Notes under the pieces: generated by a model
Database searches by the model: none
What the model was told of the DNA's origin: nothing
The model's input: only the letters and a program-made list of their open reading frames with translations
Assembly: GCA_013399305.1 (NCBI GenBank)
Contig: VXAI01000025.1
Span: 4,903,641-4,967,640, forward strand
Source of the DNA: Rostratula benghalensis
Taxonomy: Eukaryota > Chordata > Aves > Charadriiformes > Rostratulidae
Direction: 5' to 3'
DNA: 64,000 bases
Made by a program: the position numbers and the translations under genes
Shown here: in pieces, positions 24,701 to 36,900 of the stretch
Numbering within the stretch: position 1 is the stretch's first letter
How the letters are laid out: every line of letters begins with the position of its first letter

Positions 24701-26579
24701 ATCACAGGAAGTCGCACCATTATCCCAGTCTACTGCAGTCGTGATAATCACAGAAAATCTCAAAAGTCTCTTTTCTTTATAATGTCAAAGGCTCAGCATT
24801 GTGTTTAAATAGGAATATTGTATGAAGAAAGCCATTTTATCCATCCAACCCTAAGCTCACAGGACTACGATACCTGCCTCCAGAGATACACAGCAATGTC
24901 CAAATAAAGAAATTCACAATCAGAAATGAGTAAGAATTGCTTTATAGCCTGAATATTCTTGTTCTCGGGAACAAAAATAATCTGTGAGACCCTGCTTCAC
25001 GCAGAATGATGTACACACTTCTTCCCGTGCTGGATGTGTTTGACAAAATGAGTCTCACCACCAAAGCCCTTCTTGGAGAGGAACTCAAGTGGGTAAGGAG
25101 GCCTTGGGTGCACAGCAGGGATGGCACACATCAGTCTGGCATCTGTGCTCCGCAAAGTGCTCCTGGAGAGACACCACCAGCACCAAGACCTTTACAGAAA
25201 TCCCCTCTCAAAAGCCAACAAACATCTATGGAAAGCATCTCCCTCATCTGTGGATATCTAATCACAACTAAGTGGAGTTGTCCCCACAGTGGAAACCTTC
25301 CGTAAGGAGGGTGAGATGTGCCAACACACATCCAACCCTGCAAACCCCCACCTAAAGAAGTTCCTCATGCAGCATCTGCACTGAGCAGTTCCATTTTTTG
25401 TGGCAGCCCAATATTTTATGCTTGTCCCCAAGGTAATTGTCAAAATAAGTTTGTAATGTTAGTTAACGGTTTTAATGACAGCGGCTGAAAGATACATTAA
25501 AAAACCCCCAAACGTTCTAAGCCAAATACTTTTTGTCAAGTGACAGGGTTCCCAAATTTGCAGTTCCGTGGTGCCCAGTTTCTGTAAAAACTCTCATTGA
25601 GGCTGTAGTCACAAAAGAAGAATGAAGCCTTGGAAAGAGATGCAATGACTACTTAATATTGTGCGGGATTATATGCAGTGGCCTGTGGCAATCCCTTATG
25701 TCTCTCTGGGTAGCGATGATTTTCCAGCATCAGTTTTTGTTGAGGGTTTTTTTTTTTTGTCATCACACAATTCCATTGTGAAATATTCTTTTCATGAAGG
25801 AGGAAGAAAGAGCTGGTTACACCCTGCAGTGTTTTGGGGAAGACTAAGAAGCGTGGTTTGCAGGGAGTATGTGTGAAATATGACATTTCATTATGTGTAA
25901 TTATTTTTTAACCAGTAATGTCCACGTTGAAATGAGTTTCTTATTTTTGGAATGCACGGGGAGTGGTTGGGGACGGGGAGTCATGGTTTTTCCCTGTTAA
26001 TAAACTCTAGTCATTCTTATGCTAAAGTAATTTCTCAACAAAACAAATTTCTCTCCATCTGGGTAATGGCACACCCAAATGCGATTACATTACAAGGGAT
26101 TTTAAATTAAATTTCAAGGTAGGAACATTATTAATCCAATGCATTCGTCTTTATTATCATTAGATCTAAAACAATAAAAGACTTGAACTCACTTTAAAAT
26201 GGCAGTTCAGTGCTTGCTTCTTACAGCAACACGGGTTTGATCTGAAAACCACAGAAATCTACGCGTTTCAGGTCAGGCCCCAAAAGTCTCTCAAAAGGCG
26301 GAGCAGGGATGGCTACATCGACCCCAGAAAGACAGGGGAGTTCCAGAAGAGGTCCTTTCTGAACTTAAATGTGCAGCATCAGATGCTGTTCCAAGGGGCT
26401 TTTAAGTCACAGCGCTGACAGGGCTGTGAAGAGGCAGAACGTACAGAACTGGCACCATCAGAAATGCAGGATAACCAGACTCCACAGCAAATCCAGTCAC
26501 CACCTTGAAAAACCAGAGTTCACTTTTTTAACAAACAACAAATGTTGCCCACCCCAGTATTGCACAGAGAAGTGTTTTC
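15742..26579. other. Unique AT-rich DNA, no gene seen
   Basis: About 11 kb contains only simple repeats that I can identify (the A tract at 16971 and small T or A runs at about 20780, 22120 and 23165). Several stretches, for example 22930-23180 and 23930-24260, are rich in ATTA and TAAT homeodomain-type cores. They could be conserved noncoding elements, but conservation cannot be judged here. A good acceptor-like tract before 17219 is followed, in the most open frame, by an early TAA and has only a weak donor, so I do not call an exon. Confidence 0.5.
16971..16998 (+). repeat. A18-GG-A8 tract
   Basis: A long A run is interrupted once by GG. No LINE or retrocopy body was recognised upstream, so it is treated as a simple repeat. 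Confidence 0.9.
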
Positions 26580-26598
26580 CACACACACACACACACAC
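26580..26598 (+). repeat. (CA)n microsatellite
   Basis: About nine CA units without interruption. Confidence 0.95.
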
Positions 26599-26929
26599 GA
26601 AGGAAATGGATGCCCAAATGACTTTGTGTTCACCTGCCTTCTTGTGTTTGCAGGCATTCAGATTACATTTTGGATGCAAACCCAATTTTTTTTGAACCCA
26701 TAGACAACAAAATGCAGCAGGTAAATACAGAATGTATGAATCCCTCTTGAACACTGTTTTTCAATCCATCACATATGGATCTTCAACTATCTCTGCTTAT
26801 AAAACCAATGTGATCAGAATTTGTCATAGCAGCATTATTTGTCCACTTTTTTCCTGGGGAACCTGACAGCTATCAGCTGATAACATCTGATCCGACAACA
26901 CAACATGGATTTTTACCAACTCCTCATCA

Positions 26930-26990
26930 CAATAACAAAAAAACAAGAAAAAAACCCAGAAAAACACCAACAAAACTCCCAAACCACTGA
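26930..26990 (+). repeat. A-rich (AAAAC)-type low-complexity tract
   Basis: A runs are separated by single C or CCC, with no period kept exactly. Similar A/C-rich patches occur near 19320-19355, 35320-35345 and 49245-49285. Confidence 0.8.
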
Positions 26991-28460
26991 GTAGCACACT
27001 AAATATTGTTATTAAAAAATGTTACTGTGTGATCTTCTACAAAGCTTTAAAAAATGTGCCGATTTCTCACATCTCTGTCCTTGGAGGATGAGCAGGTTAC
27101 GTTGCCCTTCATGGGGAGGGGGGCTTTCCTTTTGCCACCCAAATTGGGGGACTGAGTTGTTTCAACGCAACGTTTCTGGGCTTAGGTTCGGTTGTGTTGG
27201 AAATCTGTGACCCTGGTGCAACTGTGTGCATGTAAATGCCTGCTTGTGACAGTGGCTGCCCACACAAAGGTATGTTTTTTTAGCTAAAACCTGTATTCCC
27301 TTCAACAACATACTGTTCCTGAGAGCCCCACAGCAGTGGGTATTGCGTTTCAGTGCGGGGATCCATCGCCACCCAGAAACAACTTAATCTTCACAGCATA
27401 ATCTCTCAGTAACAGCCTGTGCGGGAGATCTCCAAGTGCTCAGGCATAATTCTCTCACTGGAGAGTACCAGGCTGATTGTGACAAATCTCCATCGATTTT
27501 ATTAGCCACACAGATGTTATAGATCTGTGCACAAATCAGCCAGAATTCTTCCTGCGACGCGCAGGCTGCGGCTGTCCCCTCCACAGCCCTGGCCTTAGAG
27601 GCTTCCCACCTTTCAGCCTCCACGCGAGCCCTGAGCTAAGATGATCTTAAAAAGAGAAGTATTAAAAGGATTAAAAGTGACACTATTGAGCCAGTGGGTG
27701 ACTGTGACCACGGGAGTCCTGGTGGCTGCTGAGATCTGAGACAAAAGGCAGGAGGGGTGAGATTGCTGCCTGGCCATCCCGCTGTGCATGGGGGGTTTCT
27801 CCCCCAGGGTGCACCCAGCTAAGCTGCTCCTGTGGATCTTAGCTGTCCCCCTCCATAAATGGCTCTGATCCTCAGCACGGTGTGGGGCCAAGCCTGGCAG
27901 CACCCCTGAAGCTGACAGGGGACACAGCTGAGCTGCAGGGGTCCTCCCACCATCCCCCTTCTTGAAACTGGCCACAGGGCCAGGATGACCCCCGTGCCTG
28001 CCTCCACGAGGTTGGATGCAAAACGTGCTCCTCCTTGAAGAGCTGTGAGAAATATCTGCATCAAGAGCATTCAGCCGATGCCTTGCCCAGCTCCCAGCAC
28101 CGGGTCTCAAAGGCTCAGCAAGCAGAAGGAAAGCCATGGGTGCCATTTAAAAAGAAAGATGAAACCCCCAGAGGGCTGTTGGTTTAAGTCCCTACTGCAA
28201 CGCAGCTCTAGGCAGCAGGGAAAGAAGCTCAAAAGCAAGTTTATTGTGGAGAGACAGGTCCAGGAGCGAGGAGACCCACAAAGACTCAGTCCTTACCCCT
28301 CTGCCCCTCCAGCTTCCCATCTGTAAGAAGTCCCCAGAGTTAATAAACCAGAGAGTGCAACGGGCCATGAGCGAGGGGCAACAGCAATTAGCAACTGGGA
28401 AGAACAGAGAAACCGCTGGCGAAAAGCATCACAGAAACGCCAAGTTATTACGGGCACCCA
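26991..28460. other. GC-richer stretch with overlapping open frames, no gene called
   Basis: GC content rises from about 27500. Open frames of 177 codons (minus, about 27613-28146) and 149 codons (plus, about 28244-28693) occur here. Higher GC lowers stop frequency, the frames carry no known motif and they lack clear splice pairs. The stretch may be the flank of the small CpG cluster that follows. Confidence 0.4.
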
Positions 28461-28474
28461 GTTACCATAGTGAC
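28461..28474 (+). promoter_or_regulatory. RFX X-box-like site
   Basis: GTTACC-AT-AGTGAC fits the X-box pattern of two inverted half-sites (GTNRCC, short spacer, RGYAAC) with one mismatch in the right half (G for A). RFX factors bind such sites in promoters of ciliary genes and other targets. It lies about 65 bases upstream of a CpG cluster. Function is inferred from the motif and its position. Confidence 0.35.
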
Positions 28475-28537
28475 TGGCGTCTCAGAAATGCTAATAATAG
28501 TAAAATAAATAATACAGGCCAGGCAGGAAGAGCCCCT

Positions 28538-28664
28538 CGAGATGAATCCCTCCGGAGGGACTGCGTGTGCTGCTTTCTCAGCGCTCCTCGCCCCGCGCTG
28601 GCTCCGGCTCAGCTCCCTCCCGGGGTAACCCCCTGTGCCTGCTGCGAGAGCGCCGGGTCACGCC
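28538..28664. promoter_or_regulatory. Small CpG-rich cluster, possible promoter or enhancer
   Basis: About 13 CpG dinucleotides occur in 127 bases, far above the rest of the window, together with GC boxes such as CCCGGGG and CCCCGCGC. This is too short for a standard CpG island but is the most promoter-like sequence present. No first exon or start codon with a coding frame that I recognise follows on either strand. Confidence 0.35.
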
Positions 28665-29794
28665 AAGTGAAAGCAGAACTTTTAAGTGCTTGACTGTTTT
28701 CAGGAGCCCTCGGAGAAAACAAAACCCCCACAACTGCAAATAATTGAATACGTCAATAATATTTTGATCTGTCCATGTCTTGCAAGGTTTACTATCGCCC
28801 TGTTAAGTACTTCATTGCTGGACCTCCAGTGATATTAATTAAGTTCACCATAGGCTCACAAGTTATTCCCCCCTGCCCCTTGCTTTCTTCCCCACTTTTT
28901 TTTTTTAAACAAGCAAGCAGTTTTCCCAAATATAATACCTAGCAATGGGAGCTGTAATACAGTGGAAGCCGCTCGGAGAAAGGCAGATTAGAAGGAATAA
29001 AGATGAGGCATCCCTCAGTGTGATGGTCAACATCTCTCCACAAACAAGAGGAGCATTGGAGAGTAGGAGTTTTGGTCAGTGCCAATTAAAATAAGAACAA
29101 AAGTCTGCAGCAAGCTTTGGCCATAAACACAGCATTTTTGTCCAGGTTTGCTCACGGAAGGCCACTCAACACTCACATCTCTTCTTCAATTTCTGACTCC
29201 CAGCCGTAAAATGCAGTGGGTAAGTTAGGCTAATACTTTACCTTAAAATACCCAACACTAACTCCACTCCCAAGAACTGTCCCTATGGAAACCACCACTG
29301 ATACCAGGCAACTGTTTGCAAGCCCACCTTGCTCTTCTTGTCTTTGCTTGCAGCCTGGCTCAAGGATGCTCAGAGGGAACAATTTCTGTATCTGGCTAGA
29401 CCTCAAGGACATGCTCATTCTGGGACACTTTGTGTCAAACTAGTGATTTGGCGTCTTTCCTTCCACTCAAACAATACTCTGGCACACTCTGGCCCTGTGC
29501 AGTGTCCTTCCTGGCCCCCGGGGCAAATAATTCAAACCACCTCAATCTCTGCAGTTCAACACTACATAAATACACTATCTGATGGACAAAGGTGCTGAAG
29601 AAGGATTGTTTTAATTCGTGGAACAGTCCAACCTAATGGAAAGTACCAGAGAACCTTCTATCTTCCAACTTAATCCTGAGTCAACACAAGTGTTTCAACC
29701 AAGGGCTCCTGGCCACTACTGTGATGAAACAACACAAAGAAGGGAGATGAGTCAAGTATGACACTCACATGGCAGGACTGGGAGACAGGACAAG

Positions 29795-29843
29795 AGGTGG
29801 AGGTAGAAGTGGGTGGAGGTGGAGGTGGAAGTGGTTGGTTAGG
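29795..29843 (+). repeat. Imperfect GGTGGA minisatellite
   Basis: About seven to eight degenerate six-base units (GGTGGA, GGTAGA, AGTGGG, GGTGGA, GGTGGA, AGTGGT). The purine-rich strand could form G-quadruplex-like structures. Confidence 0.8.
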
Positions 29844-29925
29844 AAGATGAGGCACTCAATTTTTGCCATGACTCATACATGCAAATCAATCAGTGATAAG
29901 ATGAAGAGACACCATGAGAAAATAT

Positions 29926-29936
29926 GGGGGGGGGGG
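29926..29936 (+). repeat. G11 homopolymer
   Basis: A run of eleven G following AATAT. Confidence 0.9.
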
Positions 29937-32681
29937 CAGTTTCCACCCTTTCCAAGCATGGAAGTGGCTGAAGCAGAAGTGAGTAAAAAGCCTAATGGTG
30001 CAGAAGAAATAGGAAGGGAAAGGCAAAGACTACATAAAAATGCCAGTTTCCACAAGCGATGAGCTTGAGGTTAAATTAATTTCTCACACACTCAGGCAAC
30101 AGAGATGGCTGGTTTGAGACATAAATGAATCAGTAGATTGTAGAGAAGCCAGTGCAAGAAAGATGTTGCAGACAGAAAGCTTGCAAATTGGTATAATAAG
30201 CAAAGCACTGAATAAGCAGGAAGGAATTGAGCTTTATTTGAGCAACAGTTTGCTCATACCTAGATGAGTTTTGAAGATGCTGACACGTGATCAGTGATAG
30301 CCATCTCCCAACCTCTTCAGAGGTTCTCTGAGCTTCTCTGTACGTATGATTGTACAAACCAGCAGATCTACTGATCATCTGCGTGGCCTTGTTTCTTTGG
30401 CACCGAGGACTGCCAGCACCAGAGGAATGGACCGGAAAACACGGTATTAGAAGGTGAAACGAAGTAGCTGCAAAAAGTCCACTACTGACCAAAAGACACT
30501 CAAAGTTGGACAACTTGCAAAAATATTTTTAGGGCTCAAAGGCTTCCTCTGTTAGACTTCCCACACAACAACCTCAGCTCATGGTTGTATGAAATATTGA
30601 AATATACCATTTTTTCCCTATACATTTGATTGAAGAAGCAGCGGTTAGGAGGTTGAGTGTTTTCTCCAGGACAAAGATAAAGGACCTTTTCAAGACCAGT
30701 TGCATTTTCTGCTCTTCTCCTCAGCCTCTCCAAAATGTATGCCATGTAAACCAAGCAATGATGTTGCTTCTCCCTCCCACCATAATCTTCCATACACAGG
30801 ATTTCAGATTTTTCCAGTAGAATCAGTTTGGCCTATTGCCATATCCAATTACATCACACAGAATTATCCCCTTTTAGTCCTTTCTGTTTGTGGCCTGGTT
30901 GTTTTAGGAATATGAAACCTATCCTATGATTACATAACATTACAGTAGTATTTTCCTACAGGAGCAAGTGAGGAACCTAGAAACAGGCTGTAATTTTCAT
31001 TAGAATTTTCATTTCTACTCTTGCTATGTAAACGGTTTCTCCTTCTCAGGCCACTGCAAACTGTTGCAGGCAAAACATAATCTTGCCCTTGAGACTACAA
31101 AATCAGTTTCCATGGGAGTCTGTGAGATGTCCTCCTTACTCCATGGTAGGACTTCAAAGGCACAGATCCACATGGGCACAAGTCCTCATTTGAATGCTTT
31201 GCACACATAGACTTCACAAAGATGCTCACCTAACACACTGGTCCACCTACTAGCATTGTATCTCTGAAGAATCTTCCTATGCTTGACCCCAGTCCTCCAA
31301 TCCCAGTATTTCATTTCAGCCCAGCATCAATTTTAATCTCATTCTTCTACAACGCGCTCAGACTCACTTATTTCCATTATTTTATTATGGCTGTTCATCC
31401 CTGGCATATTCACATCAGAGTACAACACCAAATGAAAAAGCCATTACATTACTCACAAATAACCAGAATCAAGCTCTACAGGGCTTCAAGATGGACAAGT
31501 TATGCACACGAAGCATTATGACAGCAGTTAAGTGACATTACCTTCTAGAGTCATACACTTTTTATCAATTCATCTGGAAAAAAAAAAAAACACAACCCAA
31601 AACCATTCTCAAAGTTGTTAGTATCTGTCCTAGGCTGCCAGGCTATTCTACTTAGTCAATTTGTTACAGTACTTAATCTATTCAGAAAAAAAACCCCAAC
31701 CTATTCATAAATGATAAGCTCACAATCTGACAAGATTCAAATAAAAACAAGCCATTTGAGCAGAGCATGCAAACCACTGCCTTTATCTCAGAAGAATCAG
31801 AGAAAGGTATAGATAGTCCATGCTTCAGAATATCAACTTCTTATTGTTTGATGGGAAACAGGATGAAACTTCCACAAAACCAAGCAACTTCACAATTGTC
31901 TACCAAAACGTTACTCTGGAGTTTGCAGTATTGGCCAGTGTAGGATGGAACTTAAATACCAGAGTTAGTATACAACTGGTAGATCCAAGATGTCAATGAC
32001 AGTTTTGTTTTCTCTCCATAGTAGCACATGATTCTGAAATGAAGGAGTTCTTTTACCAGAGACCTCTAAACCCAGTAATCATAACTCAAGACCAAATAAC
32101 TGATAAGAGCCTATGTCCTACCTCGGTGGACACCACAAAAAAAAAAAAGGCATGCTGAAAGTGTAAAGTTTTGTTCATGGCACATTTCAGCTACTGCTTG
32201 TGAGATGGAGAGACCCTCAAACTACCTTAAGGTCTTGGTAGTTCAAGTTCAGACAAACAATAGTGCTCTAATAGTATTTACCATGATCAAACAATAAATG
32301 TGTGATTGTTACTCATTCCCTTAATGACTGGTCTACAAGTGACTAGTTAACTGATAAACACACAGATGTTAACTAACAAATTGGAAAAGACTGATGGAAA
32401 GCCATCCAAAACATCCTTAATCTCAGAGTGCAGTTTCTCTAGTTACCTATTTATGGTCCATAGTGAATGATTTTGTCCTGTTCAAGAGTTATTTTAAGTG
32501 TGCCATGCCTGCTGCATTTCCAGCACTAACAAAGAACTGTTTTATTTACTATTATGAAGTAATACCTGGAAACAAAATTGCCACCAAAACTATTTTTTTG
32601 GTTTACGAAAACATAATTTAAAGCCCACACTGAGAATCCAGTAGGATTCTTACCAATGAACAGATGTCCTGGTTAGGTGTG

Positions 32682-32694
32682 TATATATATATAT
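32682..32694 (+). repeat. Short (TA)n tract
   Basis: Six to seven TA units. Confidence 0.85.
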
Positions 32695-33029
32695 GAAATT
32701 TTGAATTTACAAAAACAGGATGTGTGCTACTAAGAAAGATGGTGATTCTTTCCTTCAGCTAAAGAGAATGTTGCTTCATGCTCACTTTAACTATTTTCAA
32801 GGTTGGCTGTTGAACAAGTGTTCTTTATGTTTTTTAACAAGACAGAGCAAAATTTCCAGTAACAACCTACTGACGCAGTTCAGCGCAGGTTTTTTGTCCA
32901 GCAATATTAGCAATACAGAGTGTTTTAAGGAGGTGATTTGGTAGCACTTGCTCCCTTCCCACCCACAGGAGAGAAAACTGTAATCATTACTTGGAAGAGT
33001 TCACAGTAAGGTGGACACTGCTTTAATTT

Positions 33030-33140
33030 GAAGCGATACTACTCCTAATCCAGATGTGCTGGGATTTAAGCATGTGACTCCCATTAACATTAATGGGAGT
33101 TCTGTGTTTAAAACCTCTGCACATCGTGATGGGAATATGC
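33030..33140. repeat. Old palindrome-cored sauropsid/amniote repeat
   Basis: The core ACTCCCATTAA-CA-TTAATGGGAGT (33077-33100) is a perfect inverted repeat with 11-base arms. It is flanked by TTTAAGCATGTG on one side and GTGTTTAAA on the other. This arrangement (CCCATT...AATGGG flanked by TTAAGCA-type words) is typical of a repeat common in turtles, crocodilians and birds. I do not assign a database family name. Confidence 0.55.
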
Positions 33141-33900
33141 TCCGTGGAACCCAATTAATCTGAAGAACATTGCATACATGTGGGAACATTCCTGTTGTAC
33201 AATCTCACTGGCATATTGCTTGCTGCTATCTGCTAACAAAGACATTAACAATCTACTGTACATTTAAATAAAGGAAGACTAGACTATACGTTTTCCCAGC
33301 TCAGTGTAGGCAGCCACAAAGAAGCTTTTGAGTGTAAACAAATAAAGAATTGAGAAAATAAGGAAGATGATGGTATTTTAAGAATGTGAATATTTGGAGA
33401 ATGCTTGGGGAATGAACACAGAGGAGGCTGTTCGTTTATAGGTTAGATGAATTTTCAACAGGAACCAAGCAAGTACAAAAAGAAAAAAAAAAGAAAAAAT
33501 ATGGAGGGAGGATAAAAGAATATTCAGACTCCGGCTGTTTCCCACACACCGAAGATAATAACGTGAATGGAAGTGATTTTGTGTTAGGGGTCAGAGCAGA
33601 GGCTGATATTGCAACCTTTCCAGATCCTGAAAAACATCATTTGATTAAAATAACTGGCCCCGTTGTTCTTGTGATCCTAAGGAGGCTATTTTACATGATG
33701 AAGACAACAAGAGCGAAGGAGCAAACAGTAACTTTTAGTACTGCAGAGACACACTGCTGCCAGAAAATGTAACAGAACATTGAAGCACGTGATAAGCAAG
33801 CAAGAATCAGCAAAAAGTTAATAGGAAACCACAATGACAATACGTCCGTGCAGTTCAGTACAATATTTCTCTCTTTTTTTCCCCACCTCTCTTCTAACAG
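33141..33900. other. Unique A-rich DNA, no gene seen
   Basis: A mixed A/G low-complexity stretch lies at about 33475-33500. An open frame of 69 codons at 33563-33772 (+) has no splice context. The last 50 bases form the pyrimidine tract of the candidate acceptor that follows. Confidence 0.5.
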
Positions 33901-33939
33901 GATGAGGAATTTAACAGGACACAGGAAAGCAATATCTTA
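33901..33939 (+). other. Candidate micro-exon or terminal exon start
   Basis: A very strong polypyrimidine tract of about 34 bases ends in CTTCTAACAG, one of the best acceptors in the window. The 39 bases that follow are open in phase 0 (Asp-Glu-Glu-Phe-Asn-Arg-Thr-Gln-Glu-Ser-Asn-Ile-Leu) up to a weaker GTAAAG donor. Read on without splicing, the frame reaches a TAA nine codons later, so a terminal exon is also possible. It cannot join directly to the exon at 42959 in frame: the phase needed there would put a TGA at its second codon. It may be cryptic. Confidence 0.2.
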
Positions 33940-36900
33940 GTAAAGAAAGAAAGGAACAACCAGAGATAAGGAAATAATGGTTCTTGCCACTAAACAAGCT
34001 ATTCAATTTTAAGAACATTTGTTTGTAAAAGTTTGACAAGACCTCACTTGCCCAGACCTTGATGATCCTCAGACCTTTTTCAGAAAGGCTTCCTTTCTCT
34101 AAATGAAGAAATATGTGACCAGAATGGCCAGAAATAAATCATTATTTCTGAAGGCTCAATTTGGAACATGTTTTAAGGCCTGCTACTCACAGAAGGATGT
34201 TTAGATCTCTCGGAGGAAGAAAGAGCCTTGAAACCATCTCAAATCAGAAATCTGCCTGAGAACAGGCATAAGCAAGCTACGTGCAACGGGTGCAAACCCA
34301 CCTCCCTGTGGAGCTCCCCATACAGACTGAAAAATTACCTGGAAGCTTCTAAATAAAAATAAAACCAGCAAGCTTTAGAATTACATTTGAAGACTTTTGA
34401 AGAAGTGTTTGTGAAACCTCTTGCTGAAGTAGGAGGGGTTATTCTTATTGTTTTCTGTCCATCTAAAGCTCTCACTGCTAAGTCTGAGCGTTGAGGAAGG
34501 CCTGGAACTTGCACATGTACCAACTTGTATGGGCCTGCTTGGATGCAAGGTTTAATACAGTGGTCAGAAAAGGAGAAAAATATATTTCCAAGCTTCTTTT
34601 GACAGAGAGATATAGTACTGAGAAGGAGGGCCCACTAAGAAGGGGGCAAACTGCAGATAGCAAAAGTTCGAGAGAAGTTCAGGCTGTTTCAAGCCCCTGA
34701 AATTAAGACAGCATGAATGCTTTCCTCCTCCTCAGCAGCAAGCTGGCAATGTGCAATGTTTTTGTCTTCCCAGCACTTCACACTAAGCCACAGAGGAGGC
34801 ACCATCACAACACTTCTGGAGGCAGTGGAGGACAGTGATCCCAGCTGTGTCTCCACCACCAACTCTCCCCATTCAACGCATTAAGCGGCAACAGAGCTTT
34901 GTCAGTGCCAAGGAGATATAGCCTTGGAAAAGCCCTTTAGCTGCTCAGAGGTGGCCCAGAAGGGCCACCAACAGCCTGAGCAACATGTCACACAAAGAAA
35001 GCACAGTGACACAGGATATGCACAGCCACGAGTTGCGTGACAACGTGCACAGCGTTTCACTGTCACGTGCAAAGCATTAGTGAACCAAAGCCCTTTCCTT
35101 CTCCCACAATAACTAACAGCTTGTCCAAAATGTAGAATCTTCTTTATTTCAGATGGCTGCCAACTTTGTTTTTTTGTTTGTCCCTTAACCGTGCAGCCTG
35201 TTTTCTCTGAGCAGAGCCACGACCACAAAGTGTTAAAGCCAACAAAGACCACTTGCAATTAATCTTTTAATTTGATATTAAATGCTTATTTTATAGAAAG
35301 CAAATACATCTTTCTTAACAAACAAACAATAAAGAACAAACAAGACCTACGCTGTTTTTGAAGACCATAATTTAAACCTGATCCTGAAAAGTAATGTTAA
35401 AATGATAAACATGTTGTTTGTGATGTATTAATGTTTAATGATGATGTTATTGAACATGGAGATTAGATCCCTATCAGATGTGGTTTTGAAGAAGATACCT
35501 GGTCTATGGAAAGATTTTAAAAGGCATTTTTCTTGTTAAGAAATAGCCAGCTCCTTGTATATGCCTCCTTCTAAGTATCTTAAAAACACATCAAGTTTTT
35601 CACTGTCCAGTTCAGATTTCAGAGCTGCTGTTTATCTATCTTAAAGATCTCTGCCATGAAAAGAGAACTATAATTAATGAGGGGTTTAGGCCTTATTATA
35701 TACACACACAAGTTTATCTATCCATCCATAGACACAGACACATTTTAACTTTAAGATGGGGTTTAAACTTAAAGGACTGATTGCAAAATACTGGCAAGGA
35801 CCGTTTTATTTCACAAAATATCCAGTGGTTTGCCTAACATCTAATTCTGCAATGACCTCACTTACGTTATCATTTTCCAAAAGGCTAATGGAGAAAGGTT
35901 TTTTAGGGTAAAAAGAGAAGAGCTAAGCCTCAGAATATGGATGATCCAACGCTTGTGCAAGAGAAAGTCACTCCAGGCAATGCAAAACCTTACCTGACCT
36001 ATGAACAGATACTACCTCCTTTCCCCAATTTCCATTTACCAAATCCAAAATTCCCCCAAACACGTAAGATGACCATTCCTATCCCCATGGTACCCAAAAC
36101 AACATGTGGAGGTTCTCATTAGGGCTGGGTGCCAGCCTGCAGCACCAGGCACCCATTTCTTGGTCCAGTCCCCTCCTGGACTGGATGGCCTACCCAAAGA
36201 CACTGCTCCGGTTGAAGAACAGCATACAGAGGAAAATATATGATGGGGGAGATATACATGCTAAGAGGGACTACAAAACCACAGCAATTTTAGAAACAAT
36301 TTTTTCAAAATTTAAACAAAACCCAAACAGCACTAAATTTACCCTTTGGAACAGAGCAGACAGGAAAAGAGCGGGAAAATAACGTATTAACAGCGCTCAC
36401 ACCCCATGTACTAACAGTCTGAGTTAGGCACTGTCTATATATCTGTCTATATGTGTGCCTAAAAGGACTTTAAAAAGAAATCAGATGACAACCTCAGTAT
36501 ACATCTGGCTTTGAAAAGAAAGAGCAGATTCCTGTGTTAAGTCTACAGACCGGTCCCTGAGACAACAGGCCGGTAAGCAGATTGTACACGTGTTTAAAAC
36601 AAAGCATGTTGTTTCACACGTAGGCCCAGTTGTGACCAAAACCAGTTAATATCTTACAAGACCAAAGAACGTATTGTAGACTTAGATGGACTTTGCTCCA
36701 CAGAGAGGCTAATTCATAGTATTTTAATTCAAGTTTTTACCTCCTTCAAGGTATTTGATATTGAAGAAGCGTGCTAATGGTCTGGTGCGGAACAGAAAGA
36801 CCTGGATCATTCTTCTAAAATATGCCATGGCTTATTCAAGCTAAGAGAGATAAAAAAACCAAAATACCACAAAACTCTTTTTTAAGGATGGTAACTTTCT

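Larger units (their letters stand above)
28665..33029. other. Unique AT-rich DNA, no gene seen
   Basis: Apart from the minisatellite and the G run there is no identifiable element. A minus-strand acceptor-like tract (A13 read as T13, then CCAG) near 31572 has only a weak GTAATG donor about 40 bases on, so no exon is called. The 127-codon minus-strand frame at 30130-30513 has no recognised motif. Confidence 0.5.

Noticed and set aside
25003..25090. Small exon between CTTCACGCAG and GTAAGG
   Set aside because: The pyrimidine tract is poor and the segment is short; the open frame is not informative.
27613..28146. 177-codon open frame on the minus strand
   Set aside because: Locally high GC lowers stop frequency, an overlapping plus-strand frame is nearly as long, there is no motif, and no splice pair bounds it.
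28244..28693. 149-codon open frame on the plus strand across the CpG cluster
   Set aside because: It starts at an ordinary position upstream of the cluster, has no recognisable domain, and is explained by few AT-rich stops in GC-rich DNA.
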